A stretch of DNA of 64,000 nucleotides from Larkinella insperata (GTDB lineage Bacteria > Bacteroidota > Bacteroidia > Cytophagales > Spirosomataceae), in the NCBI RefSeq assembly GCF_026248825.1, contig NZ_CP110973.1, positions 2,375,001 to 2,439,000 on the forward strand, written 5' to 3'. Made by a program: the position numbers and the translations under genes. This document shows, in pieces, positions 1-7,994 of this stretch. Each line of letters starts with the position of its first letter. Position 1 is the stretch's first letter. The notes below the pieces were generated by a model that was not told the origin of the DNA, made no database searches, and worked only from the letters and a program-made list of their open reading frames with translations.

Positions 1-944
1 TCGTAGGTTTCGTCGAACATCGATTCCGTTTCGCCGGGGTGGCCGACGATCAGGGTAGTCCGAAGGGCAATATCGGGTACTTTCTCGCGGATGCTGTAAA
101 TCAGCGCTTCGGTTTTCTCGCGCGTAATGCCCCGGCGCATGAGTTTGAGCAGTTCGGTAGAGCCGGTTTGCAGCGGCATGTCGAGGTACTTACAGACGTT
201 CGACCGCTCGCGCATCACATCCAGTACATCCATCGGAAAACCCGACGGGTAGGCATACTGCAACCGAATCCAGTCGATGCCTGCTACGTCGGCCAACCGG
301 TTGATCAGATCGGCCAGGGTGCGTTTCCGTTCAAGATCCAGACCATAGTAGGTTAAGTCCTGGGCAATCAAAATCAGTTCTTTGGTGCCACGCCGGGCCA
401 GTGAGTGAGCCTCTTTCACCAGTTCTTCGGCCGGGCGCGAGACGTGGTGACCGCGCATAAGCGGAATGGCGCAGAAGGAACAGGGCCGGTCGCATCCCTC
501 GGCAATTTTCAGGTACGCGTAATGGGCGGGAGTAGTCAGAAGCCGTTCGCCCACCAGTTCGTGTTTGTAATCGGCTTTCAGCGTTTTGAGCAGCCGCGGC
601 AGTTCGTTGGTGCCGAACCAGGCGTCAACGGTGGGAATTTCCACTTCCAGCTCGTCTTTATAGCGGTGCGACAGACAACCCGTCACATACACTTTATCGA
701 CCACACCCGCGTCTTTGGCGTCAACGTACCGCAGGATGGTGTTGATCGATTCCTCCTTTGCGTTATCAATGAAACCGCAGGTATTAATCACCACAATATT
801 AGCATCGTCTTTCTTCGATTCGTGCGAAACGTTGTAGCCGTTGCCTTTCAACTGGGTGTAAAGTACTTCCGAGTCGACCAGGTTCTTGGAGCAACCCAGC
901 GTGACGATATTAATTTTATTCGAGCGTAAGCCTTTTGTTTTCAA
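1..944 (-). CDS. rimO: Ribosomal protein S12 methylthiotransferase RimO (3' end cut by window edge)
   Basis: Radical-SAM enzyme that adds a methylthio group to an aspartate of ribosomal protein S12. About 314 N-terminal residues are present; the rest lies left of the window. The UPF0004 domain has its three cluster cysteines at C18 (LGCSKN), C56 (NTCGF) and C90 (TGC). The radical-SAM motif CxxxCxxC is at C151, C155 and C158 in EGCDRPCSFCAIP. The sequence fits RimO better than MiaB. No ATG is available: an in-frame TAG lies three codons upstream of TTG at 944, so TTG is the likely start, giving MKTKGLRSNKINIVTLGC. A TAatTTTG box on the minus strand at 1028-1021 may be its own promoter. It is last in the ftsY-lipoprotein-membrane protein direction. 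Confidence 0.93.
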   Translation of the reverse strand, partial: MKTKGLRSNKINIVTLGCSKNLVDSEVLYTQLKGNGYNVSHESKKDDANIVVINTCGFIDNAKEESINTILRYVDAKDAGVVDKVYVTGCLSHRYKDELEVEIPTVDAWFGTNELPRLLKTLKADYKHELVGERLLTTPAHYAYLKIAEGCDRPCSFCAIPLMRGHHVSRPAEELVKEAHSLARRGTKELILIAQDLTYYGLDLERKRTLADLINRLADVAGIDWIRLQYAYPSGFPMDVLDVMRERSNVCKYLDMPLQTGSTELLKLMRRGITREKTEALIYSIREKVPDIALRTTLIVGHPGETESMFDETY

Positions 945-1020
945 AACAGACTAAGATTAAAAACGGATCACCCTGATTTACAGGATTGCCTTTACAGCGG
1001 ATGACGGACGGTATGCCCGA

Positions 1021-1028
1021 CAAAATTA
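1021..1028 (-). promoter_or_regulatory. Candidate -7 promoter box for rimO
   Basis: Reads TAATTTTG on the minus strand, a full match to the Bacteroidota TAnnTTTG element, 76 bases upstream of the rimO TTG. No TTG is found at the expected -33 position, so the call is weak. Confidence 0.35.
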
Positions 1029-1111
1029 AATAATATAGCGTAAGCGGTAACCGTCTTAGCAGAACACCGCTACTTTTTACAAAGTTCGGAAAAGTACAAT
1101 TCAGGAGAAAG

Positions 1112-1762
1112 TTATGGGGCAATTATCCACGGAATTTTATGCGGAACGCAACGGGTTGGAACGGTTTTGAAGTAATCGGTGATCGAATAATCCAGGTAGC
1201 TTTTGTTGTGGTTCAGATAAATCCGGCGACCGTCTTTCAAGATAAAACAAAAATAATGGTATCCACCGACCATTTTGCTGGATTCAGGACCCGGCGCGTG
1301 AATTTCGACTGCTTCCACGTCGGATGCCGTAATGCGAACAAGGCCGTCGGCAGCAGCGATCTCAAGACTTTTGTCCGCTGGATCCAACGTGATGGTTCTT
1401 GCCTTCGTAATGAGCCAGTACTGCCACTCCAGTTTGAAAAGCAGCGCAATAAACCACAACGAATAAAAGGCTACTGCCACGCCCGACCAAACGATGCCCC
1501 AATGCCAGTAAGCCGTTGCAAAGCGCTCAGCAATGAAGAACATGCAATAGAGCAGCAAGAGATTGAAGAAAATGAGAACGAGTAAGGAGAGAAAGGCAAA
1601 GCGGCTGAAGTACTCCCCTTTGCTGACCTGATAGGTAACCCGAACTACTAACGGCGACTCATTGCCCATCGATTTGGCCGTATACCGGATTAGCCGGTAG
1701 ATTACCCAGCCGAAGGGAAACACAACGGCAGCCATGATCAGTAGGGCGTTCAGCACGTTCAT
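1112..1762 (-). CDS. Hypothetical membrane protein, 216 aa
   Basis: I do not recognise a named family. There is one N-terminal hydrophobic segment (residues 3-22), then two more around residues 55-77 and 88-110. A soluble C-terminal half of beta-rich character (RTITLDPADKSLEIAAADGLVRITASDVEAVEIH) resembles a small PH-like or membrane-anchored domain. The start is ATG at 1762. It lies 6 bases after the stop of the lipoprotein gene and probably shares its transcript, with ftsY upstream. Function is unknown. Confidence 0.75.
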   Translation of the reverse strand: MNVLNALLIMAAVVFPFGWVIYRLIRYTAKSMGNESPLVVRVTYQVSKGEYFSRFAFLSLLVLIFFNLLLLYCMFFIAERFATAYWHWGIVWSGVAVAFYSLWFIALLFKLEWQYWLITKARTITLDPADKSLEIAAADGLVRITASDVEAVEIHAPGPESSKMVGGYHYFCFILKDGRRIYLNHNKSYLDYSITDYFKTVPTRCVPHKIPWIIAP

Positions 1763-1768
1763 AGACGG

Positions 1769-2245
1769 TCAATATACCGCCTGATACGTAATTTCAAACG
1801 TGATCGATGACTGGCGGTTTTTCTCGACCGTTACCGGAAAAATATGGTTCTGCGTGTCAAACAGGTTCGCGTATAAACCTTTTTGTTCCTGCACGAAAAT
1901 GGAATACGTGCCCGGTGCCAGATCAACGCAGAACTTGCCATCTTTATCCGACTGGACTTTTTTAATGAGCCGGGTGTTGACTCTGGTGTAAAAACCGTCG
2001 TCGGTAGTTTGCGTCTGATCAATTTTGGTCAATTCATACACCAGCACTTCCCGCACAACCGGCTGGCCTTTCGGCTGCGACCGTCCGGGGCCGGGCATGT
2101 GGTTGCCGGATTTAAAGACAACCGTGCCGCAAATACCCTGCGCCTGCTTCTGCCCCTGGCTAGGCTTGCAGGCAACTGAAAGCGCCGTTACCAGCAGCCA
2201 GGTTGCCAGCGATAAAAGCCGTTGATGGATGTGTATGTTTTTCAT
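1769..2245 (-). CDS. Putative lipoprotein with carboxypeptidase-regulatory-like domain
   Basis: The 158-residue protein begins MKNIHIHQRL at ATG 2245; the longer TTG start at 2257 adds only four residues. It has a hydrophobic signal segment ending TALSVAC, a lipobox-like site with Cys around residue 26, so it is probably a lipoprotein. The mature part has a small beta-sandwich pattern (GTVVFKSGN, DKDGKFCVDLAPGTYSIFVQE) typical of CarboxypepD_reg or transthyretin-like domains. Such domains are usually structural or carbohydrate-associated. The partner is unknown. It lies between ftsY and the membrane-protein gene on the same strand. Confidence 0.75.
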   Translation of the reverse strand: MKNIHIHQRLLSLATWLLVTALSVACKPSQGQKQAQGICGTVVFKSGNHMPGPGRSQPKGQPVVREVLVYELTKIDQTQTTDDGFYTRVNTRLIKKVQSDKDGKFCVDLAPGTYSIFVQEQKGLYANLFDTQNHIFPVTVEKNRQSSITFEITYQAVY

Positions 2246-2284
2246 GAGGCTCGTCAAGCGGATCAGCTTGGTGCGGAAACCGAA

Positions 2285-3244
2285 TCAGGCTTTCTTAAAA
2301 AACGAATCCACAAACTCCATCTTGCTGAAAGTCTGTAAATCTTCGATTTTTTCACCGACGCCAATGTATTTCACCGGTATCTTGAACTGATCCGAAATAC
2401 CGATCACCACCCCGCCTTTGGCCGTGCCGTCCAGCTTCGTGATGGCCAGCGCCGTTACATCCGTCGCTTTGGTAAATTCCGTCGCCTGAATAAAGGCGTT
2501 CTGCCCCGTCGACCCGTCGAGGACCAGCAATACTTCGTGGGGGGCTTCGGTCAGGAATTTCTGCACCACCCGCTTGATCTTCGATAATTCGTTCATCAGG
2601 TTGACTTTCGTGTGCAGACGGCCCGCCGTATCGATAATAACCACGTCGGCGTTCATATCGACGGCTTTTTTTACGGCATCGAAGGCCACCGCCGAGGGGT
2701 CGGTATTCATACCATGATCGATTACCGGCACGCCAACCCGTTCTCCCCAGAGTTTCAGTTGGGAAACCGCGGCCGCCCGGAAGGTATCGCCCGCCCCCAA
2801 CACCACTTTATAACCCCGTTTGTGATACTGAGCCGCCAGTTTCCCGATCGTGGTTGTTTTCCCGACGCCGTTGACGCCCACGACCATGATAACGTACGGT
2901 TTTTTGCCAGCAGGCAACGAAAAATCATCGTTAACATCGACGGATCTGTTTTCGGCCAGCAGCGCAGCAATTTCTTCCCGTAAAATCCGATCCAGCTCGC
3001 TGGTACTGACGTATTTATCCCGGGCCACGCGCGCTTCGATGCGCCGGATAATTTTAACGGTGGTTTCAACGCCCACGTCGGACGTCACCAAAACTTCTTC
3101 CAGTTCGTCGAGTACCTGATCGTCGACGGTCGATTTACCAACAACGGCGCGGTTGAGTTTCGAGAAAAAACTATCTTTGGACTTTTCCAGCCCTTTATCA
3201 AGTGATTCTTTTTTTTCCTTCGAGAAAAAATCAAACAGGCCCAT
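2285..3244 (-). CDS. ftsY: Signal recognition particle receptor FtsY
   Basis: SRP-receptor GTPase that docks ribosome-nascent chain-SRP complexes at the inner membrane. At 319 aa it is a short form: the acidic A domain of enterobacterial FtsY is missing and the protein starts almost directly with the NG domain (MGLFDFFSKEKK). The GTPase motifs are visible: P-loop GVNGVGKTTT near residue 122, DTFRAAA near 153, DTAGRLHT near 205 and the specificity motif TKLDG near 269. In many Bacteroidota ftsY follows rpmB-rpmG-DUF4295; here the same order holds minus rpmB, with a terminator hairpin between DUF4295 and ftsY. Confidence 0.97.
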   Translation of the reverse strand: MGLFDFFSKEKKESLDKGLEKSKDSFFSKLNRAVVGKSTVDDQVLDELEEVLVTSDVGVETTVKIIRRIEARVARDKYVSTSELDRILREEIAALLAENRSVDVNDDFSLPAGKKPYVIMVVGVNGVGKTTTIGKLAAQYHKRGYKVVLGAGDTFRAAAVSQLKLWGERVGVPVIDHGMNTDPSAVAFDAVKKAVDMNADVVIIDTAGRLHTKVNLMNELSKIKRVVQKFLTEAPHEVLLVLDGSTGQNAFIQATEFTKATDVTALAITKLDGTAKGGVVIGISDQFKIPVKYIGVGEKIEDLQTFSKMEFVDSFFKKA

Positions 3245-3330
3245 TTCGTAGACGTTCTAACGTTTGATGGTAGTGTATAAGAACCAATGGCTTAGTTAGT
3301 ATTGGCTCCTTCGGATGTTTTTAGCAACAA

Positions 3331-3371
3331 AAATAAAAACAAAAAAGTCCCACCGACGATCGAAGGGACTT
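3331..3371 (-). terminator. Rho-independent terminator after rpmG-DUF4295
   Basis: On the minus strand the arms AAGTCCC and GGGACTT (3371-3365 with 3351-3345) form a 7-bp stem followed by a T-rich run (TTTTTTGTTTTT). It lies between the DUF4295 stop and ftsY. Confidence 0.75.
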
Positions 3372-3395
3372 ACAATGTGTCATAAAACCGGAAGA

Positions 3396-3551
3396 CTAGC
3401 CTTTCAGAGCAGCCTGTACTTCTTCCAGTGGGACCATTTCTTCTCTAAAGGTGTAAGCACCGGTTTTCGGTGATTTTACGGCTTTGATAATCTTTGCGAA
3501 GTTCTTACCGCCACCTTCCTTCTTCAGGGTTGCAACAACTTTCTTTGCCAT
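3396..3551 (-). CDS. DUF4295 family small protein
   Basis: A 51-residue basic protein: MAKKVVATLKKEGGGKNF at the start, VPLEEVQAALKG at the end. It matches the DUF4295 family, a small Bacteroidota-restricted protein almost always encoded beside ribosomal protein L33 and ftsY. It may be ribosome-associated; that is inference from context, as no function is established to my knowledge. It lies 33 bases after rpmG and probably shares its transcript, which ends at the hairpin before ftsY. Confidence 0.9.
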   Translation of the reverse strand: MAKKVVATLKKEGGGKNFAKIIKAVKSPKTGAYTFREEMVPLEEVQAALKG

Positions 3552-3584
3552 CTTTGATAGGCGGGAACAGTCCCGCGTTTACAA

Positions 3585-3767
3585 TTATTTAATTTCTTTG
3601 TGTACGGTTACGCGTTTCAGGTTCGGATTGTACTTTTTCAGTTCGATCCGGCTCGGCGTATTCTTCCGATTTTTGGTGGTAATGTAGCGCGAAGTGCCCG
3701 GAACGTTCGTGTCCTTCTGCTCCGTACACTCCAAAATCACCTGAATTCTATTGCCTTTCTTAGCCAT
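3585..3767 (-). CDS. rpmG: 50S ribosomal protein L33
   Basis: A 60-residue protein starting MAKKGNRIQVILECTEQK and ending RVTVHKEIK, the expected length and sequence for L33. Only the first cysteine position (LECTE) is occupied, so this is a zinc-free (C-minus) form. The reading frame is open far upstream, but the conserved L33 start is ATG 3767 and a TAccTTTG promoter box lies 30 bases upstream. L28 (rpmB), the usual upstream partner in Bacteroidota, is not here: the next gene is nuoD on the other strand. Confidence 0.96.
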   Translation of the reverse strand: MAKKGNRIQVILECTEQKDTNVPGTSRYITTKNRKNTPSRIELKKYNPNLKRVTVHKEIK

Positions 3768-3796
3768 TGCTGTAAATATTTTCTCAAACAGGAACG

Positions 3797-3804
3797 CAAA
3801 GGTA
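3797..3804 (-). promoter_or_regulatory. -7 promoter box for rpmG-DUF4295
   Basis: Reads TACCTTTG on the minus strand, a full TAnnTTTG match, 30 bases before the L33 ATG. The expected -33 position holds TTT rather than TTG. Confidence 0.55.
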
Positions 3805-3923
3805 AGAAAAAGTCGTAATAAGAAAAACGGTTCGTTGTGAATAATTTCGAAAAACTGCTTAATTCCTAGCGGTTTAAAGGCAATTTTGATTTTTGGGCAT
3901 CCACTGCCGACCTTTGATGAGCA

Positions 3924-5159
3924 ATGACTCCACAAACCATCCAATACGAATACCAGCCCGGACTGTTTCAGGCGTCCGAGCCGAATAAATATACAACCGA
4001 CGACCTTGAGTCCGGTCAGATGATTCTGAACATGGGGCCGCAGCACCCCTCGACGCACGGTGTTCTCCGCATGGAAATCGTTACCGACGGGGAAATCATC
4101 GTGGATGTGGTGCCGCACCTGGGCTACCTGCACCGCTGCTTTGAGAAACACGCCGAGTCGCTGCCGTACAACCAGACGTTGCCGTTTGTTGATCGGCTGG
4201 ATTACCTGGCCGCCATGAACAGCGAACACGTTTTCTGCATGGGCGTTGAGCGAATGCTGGGCATTGAAGGTGAACTGCTGAACCGTCCCGACGGGCGACG
4301 GATTGAATACATCCGGGTGCTGGTTTCCGAACTCAACCGGCTGGCGTCCCACTTTGTAGCGATTGGCACCTACGCGCTGGACATTGGCGCCTATACGCCG
4401 TTCCTGTGGATGATGCGCGACCGCGAACACCTGCAACGGCTGCTGGAATGGGTCAGCGGGGCGCGAATGCTCTATAATTATATCTGGATTGGCGGCCTGT
4501 TCTACGATCTGCCGGTGGGATTTGAAGAGCGGTGTCAGGAGTTTCTGAAATACCTGAAACCGAAGTTGCTGGAAATGCAGCAGCTAGTGGCCGAGAACAA
4601 GATTTTTGTTAAGCGAACGGCGGGCGTGGGCGTTTTGCCGCTGCCGGTAGCCATCAATTATGGCTGCTCCGGGCCGGTCTTGCGGGCGTCGGGTCTGCGG
4701 TATGACCTGCGCCGGGTTGATGGTTATTCCGTTTATCCCGAACTGGAGTTTGACATTCCAATCGGGGAAGGAGCCGTTGGCAAACTGGGCGATTGCTGGG
4801 ACCGGAACTACGTGCGGGTGATGGAGTGCTGGGAATCGGTCAGAATTGCCGAGCAGTGTCTGACGCAACTGACGGGCGATCTGAAGCGCACCCGGGACTT
4901 TGATCCGCAGGCTCTGGTGCCGAAGAAAATCCGCCCGAAAGCGCAGGAGTTTTACATTCGGGGCGAAATTTCGAAGGGGGAATTAGGCTTCTTTTTCCGG
5001 GCCGACGGCCGGTCGGATGTGCCCTTCCGCTGCCGGGCGCGCTCGTGTTCGTACCACAATTTGTCCGTCATCAGCGAAATTTCCAAAGGTGCCATGATTG
5101 CGGACCTGGTGGCTATTATCGGGTCCATTGACGTGGTAATGGGAGAGGTCGACCGTTAA
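3924..5159 (+). CDS. nuoD: NADH-quinone oxidoreductase subunit D
   Basis: The 49-kDa subunit of respiratory complex I, which helps form the quinone pocket. The 411-residue length is full. Typical signatures are seen: LNMGPQHPSTHGVLR near residue 37, HLGYLHRCFEK near 65, the segment LDYLAAMNSEH, and the C-terminal RGEISKGELGFF and MGEVDR end. It is a single gene here, without nuoC, nuoE or other nuo genes next to it. The stop overlaps the stop of hpt on the other strand in a shared TTAA. Confidence 0.95.
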   Translation: MTPQTIQYEYQPGLFQASEPNKYTTDDLESGQMILNMGPQHPSTHGVLRMEIVTDGEIIVDVVPHLGYLHRCFEKHAESLPYNQTLPFVDRLDYLAAMNSEHVFCMGVERMLGIEGELLNRPDGRRIEYIRVLVSELNRLASHFVAIGTYALDIGAYTPFLWMMRDREHLQRLLEWVSGARMLYNYIWIGGLFYDLPVGFEERCQEFLKYLKPKLLEMQQLVAENKIFVKRTAGVGVLPLPVAINYGCSGPVLRASGLRYDLRRVDGYSVYPELEFDIPIGEGAVGKLGDCWDRNYVRVMECWESVRIAEQCLTQLTGDLKRTRDFDPQALVPKKIRPKAQEFYIRGEISKGELGFFFRADGRSDVPFRCRARSCSYHNLSVISEISKGAMIADLVAIIGSIDVVMGEVDR

Positions 5160-5683
5160 GCCAGGACGAGTATTTCCTTTGTGTTACGACCCAAACCGTC
5201 GTAGTCCAGGCCGTAGCCAACGACAAACTGGTTTTCGATTTCAAAACCGACGTATTTAATCGCTACCTCGACTTTCAAGGCCTCCGGTTTGAACAGCATG
5301 GTTGCAATTTCCAGTGAGCTGGGCTGTTGCTGCCTCAACTGCCGCGATACTTCCTGGATGGTCAAACCCGTGTCGATAATATCCTCGATCAGAATGATAT
5401 CCTGACCGGTGAGCGACTCACTCAAGCCGAGTAATTCCCGGACAATGCCCGTCGAAGCCGTTTGCTGGTAGGAGCTGACCCGAATGAAGGTAACCCGGCA
5501 CGGAATGGTCAGATGAGTCATCAGCTCGGCCGCAAAGATGAACGCGCCGTTCAGCACCACAACGAGCATGGGCTCTCTGTCCTGGTAGTCGTGGTTGATT
5601 TGGTCGGCAAGCTGAACAATGCGGTTTTTCAGCTTGTTTTGATCGATGAAGGGAACAAAGTTTTTGTCTTTGATGGTCAGCAT
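5156..5683 (-). CDS. hpt: Hypoxanthine phosphoribosyltransferase
   Basis: Purine-salvage enzyme converting hypoxanthine or guanine plus PRPP to IMP or GMP. The 175-residue protein carries the PRPP-binding motif LIEDIIDTGLT near residues 97-108, the type-I PRTase VLNGAFIFAAEL near 44-55, and the C-terminal purine-contact region FVVGYGLDYDGLGRN. Length is normal. Convergent with nuoD with a 4-base overlap. A TAccTTTG box lies upstream at 5714-5707. Confidence 0.95.
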   Translation of the reverse strand: MLTIKDKNFVPFIDQNKLKNRIVQLADQINHDYQDREPMLVVVLNGAFIFAAELMTHLTIPCRVTFIRVSSYQQTASTGIVRELLGLSESLTGQDIILIEDIIDTGLTIQEVSRQLRQQQPSSLEIATMLFKPEALKVEVAIKYVGFEIENQFVVGYGLDYDGLGRNTKEILVLA

Positions 5684-5706
5684 ACGGTGCCAGTTGACGC
5701 AAAACT

Positions 5707-5714
5707 CAAAGGTA
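5707..5714 (-). promoter_or_regulatory. -7 promoter box for hpt
   Basis: TACCTTTG on the minus strand, 24 bases upstream of the hpt ATG. The -33 position is TTT rather than TTG. Confidence 0.5.
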
Positions 5715-5805
5715 CGGCATCCGGCGGGTTCTAAAAACTTTTCGTTGCGTAAACTGGAAATTCAAAAACTTCGTTGATAGGAGACGATACTAGTATCCTG
5801 TAAAA

Positions 5806-7026
5806 ATGAAAAAAAACATTCTTGTTTTAATAGGCTTTTTGTTGACTCTGACGGCGCGCGCCCAGGTTTATTCACTAGCCGAATTTGACAAAAAATACGA
5901 TATGTTGCTGAAGCACCCCGGCGTTCAGATTGAGTCGGCGGAAGCGATCAATAACTTATATAATTACAAATTTTACGAAGCGGACAAAGAGTTTCGGTGG
6001 TTGAAGCTGCGGTATCCCGACCATCCGATGCCCTACTTCCTGATGGCGCTGGCGGAATGGTGGAAAATCGTGCCGAATACCGAAAACACTGATTTCGACG
6101 ACAGGTGTCACGCGTATTTGGACACAACCATCACCAAGGCCGAAAAGCTGTACGATAGCAAAGACAACAAAGTCGAACCCTCGTTTTTTCTGGCGGCTGG
6201 CTACGGTTTTAAAGGTCGGCTTTACTCCGAACGGAAAAAATGGGCCAAAGCAACCTGGGCGGGCAAAAATGCCCTTAAATACTTTGAGAAGTGTAAAGGC
6301 AACGGTGATCTGACGCCGGAACTGCTGTTTGGCGATGGGTTGTACAATTATTATGCGCAGTGGATTCCGAAAAACTATCCGGCGCTCAAGCCCATTTTGA
6401 TGTTTTTTCCGAAAGGCAACAAAGCGGAAGGAATCCGGCAACTGGAGTTGACGGCCAACAACGCGTTTTACACCCGCACGGAAGCCCGGTATTTCCTGCT
6501 TCAGATTTACAGCATGGAAAACCAGTACGACAAAGCGTATGATCTGGCGAAATACATGTGGCAGCAGTATCCGGACAACCCGTACTTTGAGCGTTATTAC
6601 GCCCGGACGGCCTTTGTGCGGGGCTACAACAACGAAGCCATCGCGGCCGCTAACAGCATCCTGAGCAAGATTGAGCGCGGGATGGACGGTTACGAAGGCG
6701 TCGGTGGGCGAACTGCGGCTTACATAGTGGCCTATGCCAACCACCACTACACCCGCGATATGGCGAAAGCCAAGCAGTATTACCAGAAAACCATCGATTT
6801 TGCCAAGCAGACGAATTCCTTCGATGCGGCCTATTATTGGGCGTCAGTGTTGAACCTGGGAAAAATTGCAGCGGCTGAGAAGAACTACGATCAGGCGCAA
6901 ACTTACTACAAGGAAGTGATTGACAAGGCCGACCGCAAATCCAGCCAGCACAAAGAAGCCAAAGATGGGCTGGATAACCTGAAGAAATTACGCCGGGAGG
7001 AACGGAGGAAAGCGCGAAGAGGGTAA
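5806..7026 (+). CDS. Secreted TPR-repeat protein
   Basis: A 406-residue protein with an N-terminal signal peptide (MKKNILVLIGFLLTLTARAQ). The body is alpha-helical with tetratricopeptide-like units: for example NNLYNYKFYEADKEFRWLKLRYPDHP at residues 47-72, QYDKAYDLAKYMWQQYPDNP, and the C-terminal NYDQAQTYYKEVIDKADRKSSQHKEAKDGL. The C-terminus is strongly basic (RREERRKARRG). It likely sits in the periplasm as a scaffold protein, but the partner is unknown. It converges with the Lrp gene across a long hairpin. Confidence 0.8.
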   Translation: MKKNILVLIGFLLTLTARAQVYSLAEFDKKYDMLLKHPGVQIESAEAINNLYNYKFYEADKEFRWLKLRYPDHPMPYFLMALAEWWKIVPNTENTDFDDRCHAYLDTTITKAEKLYDSKDNKVEPSFFLAAGYGFKGRLYSERKKWAKATWAGKNALKYFEKCKGNGDLTPELLFGDGLYNYYAQWIPKNYPALKPILMFFPKGNKAEGIRQLELTANNAFYTRTEARYFLLQIYSMENQYDKAYDLAKYMWQQYPDNPYFERYYARTAFVRGYNNEAIAAANSILSKIERGMDGYEGVGGRTAAYIVAYANHHYTRDMAKAKQYYQKTIDFAKQTNSFDAAYYWASVLNLGKIAAAEKNYDQAQTYYKEVIDKADRKSSQHKEAKDGLDNLKKLRREERRKARRG

Positions 7027-7031
7027 CTGAC

Positions 7032-7099
7032 TAATGAGTCAGGGATGATGAACGATGAGTTGTATTATCCCATCATCGTTCATCATCCCTGACTCATTA
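7032..7099. terminator. 27-bp perfect inverted repeat between convergent genes
   Basis: Arms 7032-7058 and 7073-7099 are exact reverse complements (27 of 27), with a 14-base loop. A run of T follows on the plus strand (7100-7105) and the arrangement fits a bidirectional terminator for the TPR gene and the Lrp gene. The stem is unusually long for a terminator. Confidence 0.75.
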
Positions 7100-7104
7100 T
7101 TTTT

Positions 7105-7575
7105 TCAGGGAATGGGCAGTACTTTGCTTTCCTTGAAAGTTGAGAGAATCACCATCGTCTGGGTGCTGGCTACTTCTTCAATTTCGTTGATTTTTTCCAG
7201 CATCAGAACCTGATACGAAGCAATATCTTTGGCAATAACTTTCAACAGAAAATCGCCGGAACCGGTGATGTGATGGCACTCAATAATCTCCGGAATGTTT
7301 TTTACGGCGTTGACAAATGACTCCGTTACCTGCTTTTTGTGCCCAACCAGCGACACCTGTACGAACGTTGTAACACCCAGGCCAACCCGATCCCGGTTTA
7401 GTTGGGCGTGATAGCTTTGAATGATTCCCGAAGTCTCTAATTTTTTTACGCGCTCCAGTGTCGGAGCAGGCGATAAGCCAATTTCTTTCGATAATTGGGC
7501 GTTGGTGATTTTAGCGTTCGTCTGTAAAATTTCTAATACCTTCCGATCAATCTGATCGAGCTTGATTCCTGACAT
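7105..7575 (-). CDS. Lrp/AsnC family transcriptional regulator
   Basis: The 156-residue protein has an N-terminal winged HTH (LDQIDRKVLEILQTNAKITNAQLSKEIGLSPAPTLERVKKLE, residues 6-47) and a C-terminal RAM effector-binding domain (TTFVQVSLV, IIECHHITGSGDFLLKVIAKD, EIEEVASTQTMVIL). Lrp-type proteins sense amino acids and form octamers. No amino-acid gene is adjacent, so it may act elsewhere as a global or amino-acid-responsive regulator. Its own TAgtTTTG box lies at 7628-7621. Confidence 0.92.
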   Translation of the reverse strand: MSGIKLDQIDRKVLEILQTNAKITNAQLSKEIGLSPAPTLERVKKLETSGIIQSYHAQLNRDRVGLGVTTFVQVSLVGHKKQVTESFVNAVKNIPEIIECHHITGSGDFLLKVIAKDIASYQVLMLEKINEIEEVASTQTMVILSTFKESKVLPIP

Positions 7576-7994
7576 GATAGTGTTAACTTAAAAACTTCAT
7601 CCAACCAATAGAAGATCGCGCAAAACTAAACATTATCCTTACATTTTTATAAAAAAATATGGATTTTTTACTAAAAAGTAAAATAATGATTGGTTCTGCA
7701 AGCCAATTCTGCGCTCAAAATTACTGTAAACAATAGTTATACCAAACACTGTTCAACATCAATATTTTCCGTTCCTAATTTTTTTCCAAATAAAATTTTG
7801 TAACCATGTCGTTTATATGGGCTGGATCTGCGTAGCAAAAGATCGTTCTCCTTCTTAAAATACAAAAAGATATATCTCGAGTCCGAACGGGGGTGATTGG
7901 AGAAATACAATAAACCTTGGATTGACGCAGTTGAAAGGTGACAAGGTTCTTGTGTATCTTTGACTATTCTTACTTGGTGATCAACAATTTGTGC
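7576..7994. promoter_or_regulatory. AT-rich divergent intergenic region with two promoter boxes
   Basis: About 420 bases, very AT-rich, between the Lrp gene (minus) and the GHL10 gene (plus). TAgtTTTG lies on the minus strand at 7628-7621 for Lrp; TAtcTTTG lies on the plus strand at 7955-7962, 33 bases before the ATG at 7995. No open reading frame of note and no other structure was seen. Confidence 0.6.

Noticed and set aside
916..1122. 68-aa minus-strand frame before rimO
   Set aside because: It overlaps the rimO start in another frame and shows no family pattern or promoter.
3768..4436. Upstream extension of the L33 frame to 284 aa
   Set aside because: It runs antisense through nuoD; L33 has its normal start at 3767 and a promoter box just upstream.
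5956..6747. 263-aa open frame on the minus strand inside the TPR gene
   Set aside because: No family marks; the plus-strand gene has a signal peptide and TPR pattern.
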